DNA of 64,000 nucleotides, taken from the NCBI RefSeq assembly GCF_003837805.1, contig NZ_RQIT01000001.1, forward strand, positions 806,001 to 870,000, written 5' to 3'. Shown here one piece after another: positions 1-9,404 of this stretch. Made by a program: the position numbers and the translations under genes. The notes under the pieces are model-generated. The model was not told where the DNA came from and ran no database searches. It was given only the letters and a program-made list of their open reading frames with translations. Positions within the stretch are counted from its first letter, which is position 1, and each line of letters begins with the position of its first letter. This DNA comes from Bradyrhizobium sp. RP6. Its GTDB lineage: Bacteria > Pseudomonadota > Alphaproteobacteria > Rhizobiales > Xanthobacteraceae.

Positions 1-2660
1 GCGATTTGCTTTGAAGTGAATGGCTTCACCTCCTGGCGGAAAATCGTGATCGTCCCGATAAGCTCGTCTTCCCTAAGCATGGGCACGATGACGAGGGTTC
101 TTGCTCCGGCAAGGTTGGCGAGCGCGCGGACGTTGGGATTTCCTTCAATGTAAGGCGGCTGGCTCCGGATGTCCTCGATGTGGACGGGCTGATGTGTCTT
201 CTCCACGGTGCCAAGACCGCTGCCGGGATGCGGGCGAATGCTCTGGTACAGGCGGGTAGCTACATAGGCCTGCGGCGCGTTGTAGAGTGCAACCGTGCGG
301 AAGCCGCCTTCCTCATAGAGGTTCATGGTGCCAAATCGAGCTCCGCAGACGCGGGTCGCTTTCTCAAGCATCTTGTCGAAGACCGGCTCCAACTCGCCTG
401 CGGACGAGCTGATCGTCGCCAAGACTTCCGCAGTCGCGATCTGCTGCTCGAGGGATTCCGTAAGTTCGCGCGTGCGCTCCCGTACCTCTTCGAACAGCCG
501 GACATTGCCGATCGCGATCACGGCCTGATCGGCGAAGGTCTGAAGTAGAGCAATCTGCTTGGCGTTGAACGGATTGACCTCGGTGCGTCGAAGGGTGATG
601 GCGCCAATTCCTTCGCCTTCGCGCAAGAGCGGTACACTGAGGATGGTCCGCACGCCGTCATCGCGCCTGAGTTCTCTTCCATCGGGAAATTCATCGCCTT
701 CCGGCGAGGTGATGTCCCCCACTTGGACTGGAGACCGGTCGAGAATTGAGCGGCCGGCTGTCCATTTGCGATTGATGGGCCACGTTGCGCGGGAGGGCAC
801 TATCGGGCCGTGATGTGCAACCAGTTGAAGATGATTGTCCCTTCTCAGGCGAAGTACCGCATCTGAGCTTTCGCAGAGCTCACAGGCGCTTTCGACAATC
901 GCATTCAAGACCGGATCGATCTCGGTCGGCGACGACGCTATGACTTTCAAAATACTGGCGCTGCCGGTTTGGTATGTCAGTGCGTCCTGCAGGTCACGGC
1001 TCGTGGCTTGCACTTCCTCGAAGAGACGCACGTTCTCGATGGCAATGACCGCCTGATCGGCAAACGTCGAAACCAGCTCGACCTGTTTTTCGGAAAAGGA
1101 TTGAACGGTTGTGCGGCCCAGAAATAACACTCCGATCGGCTCGCCTTCGCGCATCATCGGCACGCCGAGCAGCGTGCGATAGCCTGCGGCCTTCTGCATG
1201 TCCGGGTAGGCATATTCGGGATCAGCCAGCACATCGAGGATTTGAACGGACCGCTGTTCGAGCAGAACCCGCCCGATCAAGCTGCCTCTGCCGGCCTGAA
1301 GCCGGTGGACGTCGGCGACCTTGACCCAATCCACGCGAAAATTATAGCCGGTGGCATGATAGAAACCGCGCTCGTCCTTGCGCGCAATGGCGGCCATATC
1401 CGCGTTGCATAGGCGCGCTGCGGATTCCGTCAGCGTATCAAGCACCTTCTGAAGGTCGAAGGCGGAACGGCTGATGACTTTCAGCACGTCTGCAGTCGCC
1501 GTCTGCTGCTGCAATGACTCGCTCAGGTCATTGGTCCGTTGCCGAAGCTCATCAAACAGGCGCACATTTTCGATCGCGATGACGGCCTGGTCGGCGAAGG
1601 TGGTGACGAGCTCGACTTGCTTCTCGGTGAAGGGCTCCGTGCGTTGGCGCGCGAGCACAATTGTCCCGATTGGTTCGTTCTGACGCAGCAGCGGTACACA
1701 AAGCGCTGTATGCTGGCCGCCGAGGGTCGTCGCCTCCTGCAGCGTGTATTCTGGGTCGGAGGCTACATCGAAGATCTGGACCGGACGCTTTTCCGTCACC
1801 GCCCGCCCCGTGATCGTGCCGCGCCCCGGGGCGATGGGGTGGTTCTTGATGAACTCGATGTACTCTGCGGTGTAACCGACCGCTGCTCCGGCGCGGTAGA
1901 GATCGCCTTCGCGCCGCATGATGAATGCCATCTCGGCGTTGCACAGGCGCGCTGCGGTCTGAACGAGCGTATCGAGCACCGGCTGCAGATCGAAGGTCGA
2001 GCGGCTGATCGTTTTGAGAACGTCTCCGACCGCGGTTTGCTGCTGAAGCGATTCAGTCAAGTCGTTTGTACGCTGCTGTACATCGCCGAACAGCTTCGCA
2101 TTATCTATGGCGATGACGGCCTGCTCCGCAAAGGTCCGCAGCAGCTGCTTGTCGTGCTCGGCAAAGTTGCCCGGCTGGGGACGCGTGACGCTGATCATGC
2201 CGATTGCAGTTCCGCCCTTCATGATCGGTGCGAACAGCATCGCGCGGAAGCCGCGTAACCGGGCGACGTCTCGGATCTGCAGTTCGGAGGTGGCCTCGGT
2301 ATCGGGGACGGGGACGACCTTTCCGAACGAGGCGAGTTGAAAGCTTGGAAAGTCCGCAATGGGCCGCGGAAACATCTGCGTGAGATGCGCATCTGCGACA
2401 GCATTGGTGCGGGTGAACGCGGCAAGGTGCGCAATTCCGCCGACGAAACGGAATACTGTGGTGGAAAAGCCCCCGATCAACCGGTTGGCGCTGGTAGCGA
2501 TTGCGTCGAACACCGGCTGCACGTCGGAGGACGAGGTCGCGATCACTTTCAGGACGTCGGCAGTCGCGTTCTCCCGATCGTGCGCGGCGCGCAACTCGGC
2601 CAAGAGCCGAGCGTTCTCCTGCTTCAGATCTGCCACCACGTCCGGGGAGAGCGCGGGCAT
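1..2660 (-). CDS. Multi-GAF sensor protein, 3' end outside window
   Basis: The reading frame is open from an ATG at 2660 to the left edge, giving about 886 codons of N-terminal protein; the C-terminal output domain is not visible. It opens with a short coiled segment (LKQENARLLAELRAAHDRE) and then holds five tandem GAF domains of roughly 160-190 residues. Each starts with a motif like ADVLKVISRS and ends with FADQAVIAIENVRLF; the domains begin near 2600, 2050, 1510, 985 and 465, and the fifth is cut. GAF domains bind small ligands or chromophores. In this lineage such arrays usually precede a histidine kinase or a nucleotide cyclase, so a cytoplasmic signalling role is likely, but ligand and output are unknown. 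No membrane segment is seen. The frame was confirmed by translating both ends. Confidence 0.85.
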   Translation of the reverse strand, partial: MPALSPDVVADLKQENARLLAELRAAHDRENATADVLKVIATSSSDVQPVFDAIATSANRLIGGFSTTVFRFVGGIAHLAAFTRTNAVADAHLTQMFPRPIADFPSFQLASFGKVVPVPDTEATSELQIRDVARLRGFRAMLFAPIMKGGTAIGMISVTRPQPGNFAEHDKQLLRTFAEQAVIAIDNAKLFGDVQQRTNDLTESLQQQTAVGDVLKTISRSTFDLQPVLDTLVQTAARLCNAEMAFIMRREGDLYRAGAAVGYTAEYIEFIKNHPIAPGRGTITGRAVTEKRPVQIFDVASDPEYTLQEATTLGGQHTALCVPLLRQNEPIGTIVLARQRTEPFTEKQVELVTTFADQAVIAIENVRLFDELRQRTNDLSESLQQQTATADVLKVISRSAFDLQKVLDTLTESAARLCNADMAAIARKDERGFYHATGYNFRVDWVKVADVHRLQAGRGSLIGRVLLEQRSVQILDVLADPEYAYPDMQKAAGYRTLLGVPMMREGEPIGVLFLGRTTVQSFSEKQVELVSTFADQAVIAIENVRLFEEVQATSRDLQDALTYQTGSASILKVIASSPTEIDPVLNAIVESACELCESSDAVLRLRRDNHLQLVAHHGPIVPSRATWPINRKWTAGRSILDRSPVQVGDITSPEGDEFPDGRELRRDDGVRTILSVPLLREGEGIGAITLRRTEVNPFNAKQIALLQTFADQAVIAIGNVRLFEEVRERTRELTESLEQQIATAEVLATISSSAGELEPVFDKMLEKATRVCGARFGTMNLYEEGGFRTVALYNAPQAYVATRLYQSIRPHPGSGLGTVEKTHQPVHIEDIRSQPPYIEGNPNVRALANLAGARTLVIVPMLREDELIGTITIFRQEVKPFTSKQI

Positions 2661-2865
2661 CGGAAACCAAATCCATATCGCCGGATGCGTTGCAGCATCG
2701 GGCCAAAATATGCGGCAGTTTCGACTGGATTATTTCACTTCGGAACGCGTTCGACCAGCCCTATTGCAAGTTGCGCCGACAGGCTCTGCACGCCTTCCGG
2801 CGGACTGCTGGGCAGGCCTGCCGGAATGTCGGCTATCAAGACGGCACGAGAGCGCGGAGCTCGTC

Positions 2866-3426
2866 TCAGATGCAGAGGCTGAGTAGCTTGATGTGGCAGT
2901 TGCTGGATTTGGGCTTGCTTGCCGGAGCAGCCTCGCGCTTCACGGCAACCGGCGGCTCCTTGTCCTTCTTGCCCTTACCCTTGCTCTTCGGCTCGTAATC
3001 GCCGGCGATGACCATGGCCCAATAGGTTCGCTTGCCGCTGGCATTCCTGGCGCTGGCAATGCCGACGCGGGAGGCGTTGTGCAGCAGGAGGTTCTTGCGA
3101 TGCCCGGAGGAGTCGATCCACTGGCCCAGCGTCTTCTCGAAATTGTCGTAACCGTAGGCGATGTTCTCGGCGGCGCGGCCCGCGCCCGCCGGCGCGACGC
3201 GGCGGTTGAAGGGCCCGAGCGCGTCGTGACTGAGGTCGTCCTTCGCCGCCATCGCGCGGGCCTGATCCATGGCGATGCGATCGAGGGTGGCATCGCGGAC
3301 GACGCGGGGCTCCCCATGCTTGAGACGGAAGCCCGAGATCAGCTCGGCCGGTGAGTCGGCCATCGCGGGCGTGGCCGCCAGCAGCAGAAGGCCTGCGATC
3401 ATCCCGCCAGCCACACGTTGCATCAT
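2866..3426 (-). CDS. Secreted CAP/SCP-domain protein
   Basis: A 186-residue protein. The start at 3426 is chosen because the sequence then begins with a clear signal peptide (MMQRVAGGMIAGLLLLA, cleavage after TPAMA); a longer in-frame extension upstream lacks coding character and overlaps the preceding gene. The mature part matches the bacterial CAP (cysteine-rich secretory/PR-1) fold: DQARAMAAKDDLSHD, then ENIAYG and SSGHRKNLL, which carry the conserved His and Glu residues. The C-terminus is lysine-rich (KSKGKGKKDKE). It should be exported to the periplasm; the biochemical role of bacterial CAP proteins is largely unknown. It lies downstream of the kinase-like gene on the same strand. Confidence 0.85.
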   Translation of the reverse strand: MMQRVAGGMIAGLLLLAATPAMADSPAELISGFRLKHGEPRVVRDATLDRIAMDQARAMAAKDDLSHDALGPFNRRVAPAGAGRAAENIAYGYDNFEKTLGQWIDSSGHRKNLLLHNASRVGIASARNASGKRTYWAMVIAGDYEPKSKGKGKKDKEPPVAVKREAAPASKPKSSNCHIKLLSLCI

Positions 3427-3517
3427 CGTCCCCCGAGCGCCCATAATCCTTGCCGGCCCCGCGTTAGTCGACAGTTTCTCTATCGCCAATGTGGACGCTT
3501 CAAGGCACGCCGCAATG

Positions 3518-4612
3518 TCAACTCGCCGGTAGGTTCGCCTCGAAATTGAAGCGGTCGCGCAGGTTCTTGCGCTGCTCCAGGATGTCCTTGAGAAAGGCAC
3601 GGTCCTGCTCGTTCTTCATCATGGGCTCGATCAGGTCGAGCTGGTTCATTGCGACCAGCTGCAGGACCTCGGTGCGCGGCTTGCCGCTGGTGTTGCGCGG
3701 CAAGGCGTGCACGATCTGGATGTGCTCGGGCGGCTTCGGTCCCTTTGCCGCTGCGAGCTCGCTGCGGAGCTCGCCTTCGAGCGCTGTCTGGTCGGCTTCG
3801 ACGAAGGCATAGAGCCCGACGCCGGAGCGGCGGTCGGCAAAGGCGACGATGGCGGCGTCGCGTACGGCGGGATTCCGGCGGATCAGCTCAGCCAGCACCG
3901 GCGCGTCATTGACGAGCCGCCGGCCGCCGCCCTCGCGGTCGGTAAAGTTGAACAGGCCGCGGGTGATGGCGCGATAGATCTTCTTGCCGGTGGCGAGCCA
4001 CAGGCTCGCGGCGAACGACTTCTTTGCCAGGATCTTCCGCTCCCGTGGCGTCAGCGCCTCCGGCGCGTAGGAGCGTTTGTGCTTCAGCAGATGCCGCAGG
4101 TCTTCATAGGCGAGGATGCGATAGAGCCGGCCGCGCCGCGCAAAGCAAGCCGCAAGCTGGAAGTCGGTCACATAGGCGCGACCGTCGCGGCCGACCAGCC
4201 AGTTCTGTTCCTTGGCGAGATCGTTGTGGCAGATACCGGCGCGGCGCAGCCGGCGAAGCGCGGCCTTGGCCGAGCGGAAGTAGGCGAGATCGCCATGCGG
4301 CTTTGCCAGATGCAGCGCGACACCGTCAACGAAGCCGCGCACCAGCGCGCGGCGTCCGGCCCATAGCAGCTCGGGACCGACCTCGAGGCCTTTGGCGCGC
4401 ACCAACGCGTGCTTCTCGCGGGCGAACAGATGGCGTGCCAGCAGAAACGACCACCATGGCACCTGGTCGAGCCGGCGCAGCACCGCGTCGGACTCGCCGT
4501 TCTCGGTGCGGAAGCGGCCGCGCTCGACGGTCGAGAACACGTCGCGCTTGAGCAACACGCCTTCGGTCCAGCGCACCGACAGCTCTGCGGCGTCGTCTTT
4601 GGGGAGGCTCAT
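3518..4612 (-). CDS. Kinase-like protein fused to ANL C-terminal domain
   Basis: A 364-residue protein starting at MSLPKDD, seven bases after the trmFO stop, so the two are probably cotranscribed. The N-terminal two thirds resemble a protein- or small-molecule-kinase fold: HNDLAKEQNW fits the catalytic loop HxDxxxxN, and VTDFQLA stands where DFG is expected. The last ~110 residues look like the mobile C-terminal domain of acyl-CoA synthetases (AMP-binding_C), with AELIRRNPAVRDAAIVAF and the catalytic-lysine motif PRNTSGKPRTEVLQ. The large adenylate-forming N-terminal domain is absent. The substrate is unknown. The N-terminal glycine loop and beta-3 lysine are not obvious to me, so activity is uncertain. 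Confidence 0.75.
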   Translation of the reverse strand: MSLPKDDAAELSVRWTEGVLLKRDVFSTVERGRFRTENGESDAVLRRLDQVPWWSFLLARHLFAREKHALVRAKGLEVGPELLWAGRRALVRGFVDGVALHLAKPHGDLAYFRSAKAALRRLRRAGICHNDLAKEQNWLVGRDGRAYVTDFQLAACFARRGRLYRILAYEDLRHLLKHKRSYAPEALTPRERKILAKKSFAASLWLATGKKIYRAITRGLFNFTDREGGGRRLVNDAPVLAELIRRNPAVRDAAIVAFADRRSGVGLYAFVEADQTALEGELRSELAAAKGPKPPEHIQIVHALPRNTSGKPRTEVLQLVAMNQLDLIEPMMKNEQDRAFLKDILEQRKNLRDRFNFEANLPAS

Positions 4613-4619
4613 CGAAAGC

Positions 4620-6047
4620 TCACGCGGCGGCGGCAATGCGCAGGTGATCGGCGATCCAGCGATCGAGATCAGCGAGCGCCCGTGCACTCAGCGCCTGCTT
4701 CTTGGCCACCGTCTTCTCGTTGCCGAGCAGCCGCGTGCCGTCAGCCTTTTTGGTCGGCGCCGTCGCAAGCGGCGGGAACAGGCCGAAATTGATGTTCATC
4801 GGCTGGAACGACCGTGTGCCCGGTTCGATGGTCTCGATATGGCCGCCGGTGATGTGGCCGAGTAGCGAACCGAGCGCGGTCGTGCCCGGCGGACCGACAA
4901 GTGTCTCGCCGCGCGCGTCCGCTGCTGCATAAAGGCCGGCGATCAAGCCGACGCTGGCGGATTCCACATAGCCCTCGCAGCCTGTCATCTGGCCGGCAAA
5001 GCGCAGCCGCGGCTGTGCGCGCAGCCGCAACCGGCCGTCGAGCAGCTTTGGCGAATTCAGGAAGGTGTTGCGATGCAGGCCGCCGAGTCGGGCGAACTCG
5101 GCCTTCTCCAGCCCGGGAATGGTGCGGAAGATGCGCTGCTGCTCGCCGTACTTCAATTTCGTCTGGAAGCCGACGATGTTGTAGAGCGTGCCGAGCTTGT
5201 TGTCCTGACGGAGCTGCACGATCGCATAAGCTTTCGTGGCGGGATCGTGCGGATTGGTGAGGCCGACGGGCTTCATGGGACCGTGGCGCAGCGTCTCGGG
5301 ACCGCGCTCCGCCATCACTTCGATCGGTAGGCAGCCATCGAAATAGGGCGTGTTGGTCTCCCATTCCTTGAATTCGGTCTTCTCGCCGGCGATCAGCGCG
5401 GCGACGAAGCCGTCATACTGCTCCTTGGTCATCGGGCAGTTGATGTAGTCGGCGCCGTTGCCGCCGGGGCCGACCTTGTCGTAGCGCGACTGGAACCAGG
5501 CCACCGACATGTTGATGGACTCGCGGTGCACGATGGGCGCGATGGCGTCGAAGAAAGCGAGCGCGTTCTCGTCGGTCAGGTCGCGGATGGCGTCGGCCAG
5601 CGGCGCAGAGGTGAGGGGGCCGGTGGCGACGATGACGTTGCTCCAGTCGGCCGGCGGCAGGCCTGCCACCTCGCCACGGGCGATCTCAATCAGGGGATGA
5701 TCGTTCAGCGCCTTGGTGACCGCCGCCGAGAAACCGTCGCGGTCGACCGCGAGTGCGCCGCCGGCGGGCACCTGGTTGGCATCGGCCGCGCGCATGATCA
5801 GCGAGTCGAGCCGGCGCATCTCCGCGTGCAAGAGGCCGACGGCGTTGTTGGCGGGGTCGTCTGAGCGGAACGAGTTAGAGCAGACGAGCTCGGCGAGCCC
5901 ATCGGTGCGGTGCGCCTCGGTCATGCGAGCCGGCCGCATTTCGTGCAGCACCACGGGGACGCCGGATTTCGCCACTTGCCAGGCAGCCTCGGAACCAGCG
6001 AGACCGGCGCCGATCACGTGAACGATGTTGGATTGGGATCCTGTCAT
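4620..6047 (-). CDS. trmFO: Methylenetetrahydrofolate-tRNA uracil-54 methyltransferase
   Basis: A 475-residue flavoprotein that methylates U54 of the tRNA T-loop to ribothymidine, using methylene-THF as carbon donor and FADH2 as reductant. The N-terminus has the FAD dinucleotide fold [13 protein letters not shown] at about residues 11-23. Both cysteines important in the family are present, in LVCSNSF and in [14 protein letters not shown]. Also seen are the conserved [13 protein letters not shown] and the C-terminal [12 protein letters not shown]. Length fits the family (about 440-475). It is the first gene of a minus-strand group with the kinase-ANL gene, 7 bp apart. Confidence 0.97.
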   Translation of the reverse strand: MTGSQSNIVHVIGAGLAGSEAAWQVAKSGVPVVLHEMRPARMTEAHRTDGLAELVCSNSFRSDDPANNAVGLLHAEMRRLDSLIMRAADANQVPAGGALAVDRDGFSAAVTKALNDHPLIEIARGEVAGLPPADWSNVIVATGPLTSAPLADAIRDLTDENALAFFDAIAPIVHRESINMSVAWFQSRYDKVGPGGNGADYINCPMTKEQYDGFVAALIAGEKTEFKEWETNTPYFDGCLPIEVMAERGPETLRHGPMKPVGLTNPHDPATKAYAIVQLRQDNKLGTLYNIVGFQTKLKYGEQQRIFRTIPGLEKAEFARLGGLHRNTFLNSPKLLDGRLRLRAQPRLRFAGQMTGCEGYVESASVGLIAGLYAAADARGETLVGPPGTTALGSLLGHITGGHIETIEPGTRSFQPMNINFGLFPPLATAPTKKADGTRLLGNEKTVAKKQALSARALADLDRWIADHLRIAAAA

Positions 6048-6121
6048 GGGGCGGACAGGTAGCGCTTTTCGGCGAAGAGTGGAATCGCCGAGATCGAGTT
6101 TTCTGCAACCAGAGACGACAA

Positions 6122-6140
6122 CGCCCGCACAAGGCGGGCG
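6122..6140 (-). terminator. Hairpin after DUF1127 gene
   Basis: A perfect 7-bp stem CGCCCGC/GCGGGCG with a 5-base loop lies 33 bases past the stop of the small gene at 6173-6325. The downstream T-run on the minus strand is weak, so termination is only likely. Confidence 0.45.
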
Positions 6141-6172
6141 CTATCGGGTCGTCCGGTTAGGGGCTGAAATTA

Positions 6173-6325
6173 TCAGCCCTGATACTGACCGGCGGCAACG
6201 CGCGGAATGTCCGAGCGATCGAGACCGATATCGGCCAGTTCGCGATCACTGAGCTGGGACAGCTCGGCAACATTGCGCTGATAGTCCCGGAAGGCCTGGA
6301 TCATGCGGATGAGCGAGAGCAGCAT
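6173..6325 (-). CDS. DUF1127 small protein
   Basis: A 50-residue protein read directly from the sequence: MLLSLIRMIQAFRDYQRN, then the family core LSQLSDRELADIGLDRSDI. A good ribosome site (AGGAG) lies just upstream. DUF1127 proteins are short and Arg/Leu-rich; some rhizobial members are reported to act in RNA turnover and in phosphate and carbon metabolism. It is monocistronic, with about 550 bp of non-coding DNA upstream. Confidence 0.85.
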   Translation of the reverse strand: MLLSLIRMIQAFRDYQRNVAELSQLSDRELADIGLDRSDIPRVAAGQYQG

Positions 6326-6875
6326 TGGTAGTCTCCTGTAGTTTGATTCAGCCCTTGCCCGGGCTTCATCGTTGGAGTGAATATAGATGAGCGTAGTGCA
6401 GTGCGAAAGTTCCTATGTTGCGATGCAGCTAAGCGTTGATTGCATAGCGCCGCTAACGGACGATTAACCTAGCGGCGCTCTCGCCCCAGCAACGGGCGGG
6501 GCGTCACAAAGAGAGCAATAAATGCCCGTGAATTCACGGACTTATCGCACTTGCGTGACCCGGATGCGTCAAGCGGATATGTTAGGTTTCCCGGGTCCGC
6601 CAAGGGCTCGAACCAGCTACTAAACCCAAGTCGCACATGCGCGATTCGCATGTGTTCCGAAGACAAGATATGAATTTATATTCACTCACAACTTCGGCTG
6701 GGTCGCCTGCGTTTATAAAAAGCAGTATTTCTGCATGCCGCTCTGCGTCATGCGCAGCATCACGCAATTCTCGCGAAGAATTTATTGCGGCAAGTTGACG
6801 CGCCCGAAGGAAAGTCGTGCCGCAGAATCCGGCAATGTCGCTGGTCTGTGCAAGGACAAGAAGGAAGGTAACGTC
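6326..6875. other. Intergenic region, locally AT-rich
   Basis: No convincing gene. The stretch is AT-richer than its surroundings around 6660-6730 and contains an inverted repeat CACATGCG/CGCATGTG at 6634-6654. It must contain the divergent promoters of the DUF1127 gene and the small secreted protein at 6876. Confidence 0.4.
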
Positions 6876-7139
6876 ATGTCGAAGTTACTCGGGGTTATCG
6901 CAATCGCTGCCGTTGCGTTCGCCGGCGCGCCGGCTGAGGCCGCCAAGCACGCAGCGGGCGGCTGCAGCGGGGCCAATCTGGAGAAAACGGAGACCGCGAT
7001 CGAGAACATGGCCGACGGCGACAGCAAGTTCGCCGCGCAGAAGGAGATCGCGGCTGCGCAGGACGCGCTGCTCAACGGCAAGATGGGTGTGTGCGGTGCG
7101 CATCTGAACAAGGCGATGCAGGCGACCATGGCCAAATAG
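6876..7139 (+). CDS. Small secreted hypothetical protein
   Basis: An 87-residue protein. The start at 6876 follows AAGGAAGG at proper spacing and gives a signal peptide (MSKLLGVIAIAAVAFA, cleavage near AEA). The mature part (AAGGCSGANLEKTETAIENM, then KEIAAAQDALLNGKMG) is helical with two cysteines, which could form a disulfide in the periplasm. I know of no defined function. Confidence 0.75.
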   Translation: MSKLLGVIAIAAVAFAGAPAEAAKHAAGGCSGANLEKTETAIENMADGDSKFAAQKEIAAAQDALLNGKMGVCGAHLNKAMQATMAK

Positions 7140-7155
7140 AAGTCCGCGCTCTAGG

Positions 7156-7186
7156 GAGAGGGCCGATCGCCGAGCGATCGGCTCTC
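7156..7186. terminator. Convergent-gene hairpin
   Basis: A strong inverted repeat around GCCGATCGC/GCGATCGGC sits between two convergent genes (stops at 7139 and 7205), with a 2-base bulge and no long T-tract. Likely shared bidirectional terminator. Confidence 0.5.
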
Positions 7187-7204
7187 ACTTGCTTATGCGA
7201 GGGC

Positions 7205-8029
7205 TCAAGGAGCGCGCGCCAGCTGGGTGGCGAAATAGGCGACGGTCTTGGAATAGACCTCGCTCTTGTTCCATTGCTGGAGCACAGCGAAGTTGGGACT
7301 ACCCGGCTGCCAATCCTTGCCTCGTTGCCAGCCATAGCCGGCGAGGTAATTGGCGGTGGAGGCGAGCACGTCGGGCGCATTGTGCAGGAGATCGCGCTTG
7401 CCATTGCCGTCGAAATCGACGGCATATTTCATCCAGGATGACGGCATGAACTGGGTCTGGCCGAGCTCACCGGCCCAGGCGCCTTTCATGTCGGCTGGGG
7501 CGAGATCGCCGCGCTGGACGATGCGCAGCGCGTCCATCAACTCGGCGCGAAACTGCTCGGAGCGGCGGCAGTCGTAGGCAAGCGTTGCCAGCGAGCGGAT
7601 CGTTGCGAACTTGCCGGTGTTGACGCCGAAATCGGTCTCCAGACCCCAGATCGCAACCAGGATCTCGCCGGGCACGCCATAGGCCTGCTCGATGCGCGAC
7701 AGCACCGAGCCGTATTGCTTCATCATGTTGGAGCCGCGCTGCATGCGTGGCGGCACCATGCGGCCGGAAAACTCCTCGAACGTCTGGCTGAAGACTTTTT
7801 GCGAGCGGTCGCGGTTGAGCACGCTCTGATCGAGCGTCACGCCGGCGAGCCCGGCGTTGATGGCCTGCTGCGAGATGCCTTTCGCTGCGGCATCGGTTTT
7901 GACATCCGCAAGCCAGGCGTCGAAATTGCCCGAGCCGCAGGCAACAGCGGCAAGCGCTGGCTGGACTGCTGAAATTGACGCGGAGAGGACCAGGGCTGCG
8001 AGAGCGAGACGAGAAATCGTCGGGGTCAT
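7205..8029 (-). CDS. Lytic murein transglycosylase (MltB-type)
   Basis: A 274-residue protein with start at MTPTISRLALAAL, which begins a signal peptide ending near QPALA. It belongs to the SLT_2/MltB family, which cleaves peptidoglycan glycan strands to 1,6-anhydro-muropeptides. Visible motifs are VLNRDRSQKVFSQTFEEF, the catalytic glutamate in IWGLETDFG, and GELGQTQFMPSSWMKYAVD. It ends at the SLT domain and lacks the C-terminal peptidoglycan-binding domain that some homologues have. No lipobox is visible, so it is probably a soluble periplasmic enzyme. Confidence 0.92.
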   Translation of the reverse strand: MTPTISRLALAALVLSASISAVQPALAAVACGSGNFDAWLADVKTDAAAKGISQQAINAGLAGVTLDQSVLNRDRSQKVFSQTFEEFSGRMVPPRMQRGSNMMKQYGSVLSRIEQAYGVPGEILVAIWGLETDFGVNTGKFATIRSLATLAYDCRRSEQFRAELMDALRIVQRGDLAPADMKGAWAGELGQTQFMPSSWMKYAVDFDGNGKRDLLHNAPDVLASTANYLAGYGWQRGKDWQPGSPNFAVLQQWNKSEVYSKTVAYFATQLARAP

Positions 8030-8159
8030 TCGAGTAAATGAATTCCGTGAAGCGATCTGACCGGTGGGCGCAATCTCGGTCGGAACCGCGGCCAAAGCAA
8101 GGCGCACAACAGGGTGCGATCCTGCCCGAGCCGGGGCAGGATCGCATGTCACGATGTCG

Positions 8160-9068
8160 TCAGGCGTCCGTCCGATTCCGCCAGGGGAAGAGGTTGGCCG
8201 GGAAGTCGGCGGCCGGCTTACGCGGACGATGCGGCGGGGGCGGCACCGGATGTGCTCCGGGCTCCGAAATGATCACTTTGCGGTAGAGGTGCCACGTGGC
8301 ATGGCCGAGCAGCGGGATCACCACGGCGAGCCCGAGGAAGGCCGGTATTGTGCCGAGCGCGAGCAGCACCGCCACAATCAAGCCCCACGCCGCCATCGGT
8401 ACCGGGTTTCTTGCGACGACACGCAGCGAAGTTATCATCGACTCGAGCGCGCCGGCATGACGGTCGAGCATCAAGGGGAACGATACGACGCTGATGCAGA
8501 GCGCGGCGAGCGCGAACAGGAAGCCGGTGCCGCAGCCAACGGCGATCAGCCACCAGCCTTGCTGCGTCGTCAGCACGCGCGTCGTGAAGTCCGAGAGTCC
8601 GGTCACGCCCTCGTAGCCGAAGGCTGCGACATAGATCGCCTGCGCGGTCGCAACCCAAGTGACGAACAGGGCGAGCAGCAACGTCCCGAGGCCGAGCATC
8701 GCACCGAACGAAGGCGAGCGCAGCACTTCCATGGCATCCCAGGCGCTCGCCGGTTCATAACGCTCGCGCCGGCTGGAGAGCTCGTAGAGTCCCAGCGCGG
8801 CGAAGGGCCCGATCAATGCGAATCCGGCAGCCAGCGGAAACAGCAGCGGCAGCACCGAATATCCCATCACCACGCGGGCGAGCACGAGGCCGAGCACAGG
8901 ATAGATCACGCACAGGATGATGGCGTGGCTCGGAACGGCTTTGAAGTCTTCCCAGCCGCGCCTGAGCGCGTCCTGCAGATCGGACAGTCGGATGGTTCGG
9001 ATCACCGGTCCAGCCGCATCCTCGGGCTGGGCCATCGTAGGAACATTGCCCTGGTAGAGTGTGGCCAT
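8160..9068 (-). CDS. DUF2189 integral membrane protein
   Basis: A 302-residue protein with about six hydrophobic helices, recognisable as DUF2189: RTIRLSDLQDALRRGWEDF, PSHAIILCVIYPVLGLVLA, then SFPLMLDRHAGALESMITS. An AGGGAG ribosome site precedes the ATG at 9068. The C-terminal tail is proline-rich and cytoplasmic. In alphaproteobacteria relatives often sit near respiratory genes, but the function is unknown and this context gives no clue. Confidence 0.85.
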   Translation of the reverse strand: MATLYQGNVPTMAQPEDAAGPVIRTIRLSDLQDALRRGWEDFKAVPSHAIILCVIYPVLGLVLARVVMGYSVLPLLFPLAAGFALIGPFAALGLYELSSRRERYEPASAWDAMEVLRSPSFGAMLGLGTLLLALFVTWVATAQAIYVAAFGYEGVTGLSDFTTRVLTTQQGWWLIAVGCGTGFLFALAALCISVVSFPLMLDRHAGALESMITSLRVVARNPVPMAAWGLIVAVLLALGTIPAFLGLAVVIPLLGHATWHLYRKVIISEPGAHPVPPPPHRPRKPAADFPANLFPWRNRTDA

Positions 9069-9404
9069 GGTCGCTAGCTCCCTTGCCAGGCGGCCGAACC
9101 CAGCGCCGCCAAACGGCGCAAGCGGCCGCCATTCTCTGAAATCTCGCGATCCCGACTACACGCGAATTCCGGCTGGCATCGCGAGCTGAACGCCAACCAT
9201 ACTCCCAAGTCCGAGTCCTGTCCCTCACGCTTGGGTGAAATTCGATGTCGCGGCGCAACCACAACGACGTCATTCTGTCGTCATTTCGCCGCAGATAAGC
9301 TGATGCTGCTGGTAGCTTGCGGAACTTCGCGGGCGTAGCGCGGTAACTTCGTCTATAAGTGCCACTCAAGGCCCTTCCAACGGATTCCTTTTCGGGGAGC
9401 AGAC
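9069..9404. other. Intergenic region between divergent genes
   Basis: No gene seen. It holds the divergent promoters of the DUF2189 and DUF3597 genes. An inverted repeat ACGAC-N8-GTCGT lies near 9268-9285 and could be a regulator site; nothing else is identifiable. Confidence 0.3.

Noticed and set aside
2101..2706. 201-codon minus-strand frame at the GAF gene start
   Set aside because: It is another frame of the same strand; the real GAF frame begins at 2660 and is continuous to the left edge.
6605..6620. GGGCTCGAACC resembling the tRNA-Lys T-loop, as a possible att copy
   Set aside because: Only 11 bases match and it lies 54 kb from the tRNA gene; a chance match to a common T-arm sequence is more likely.
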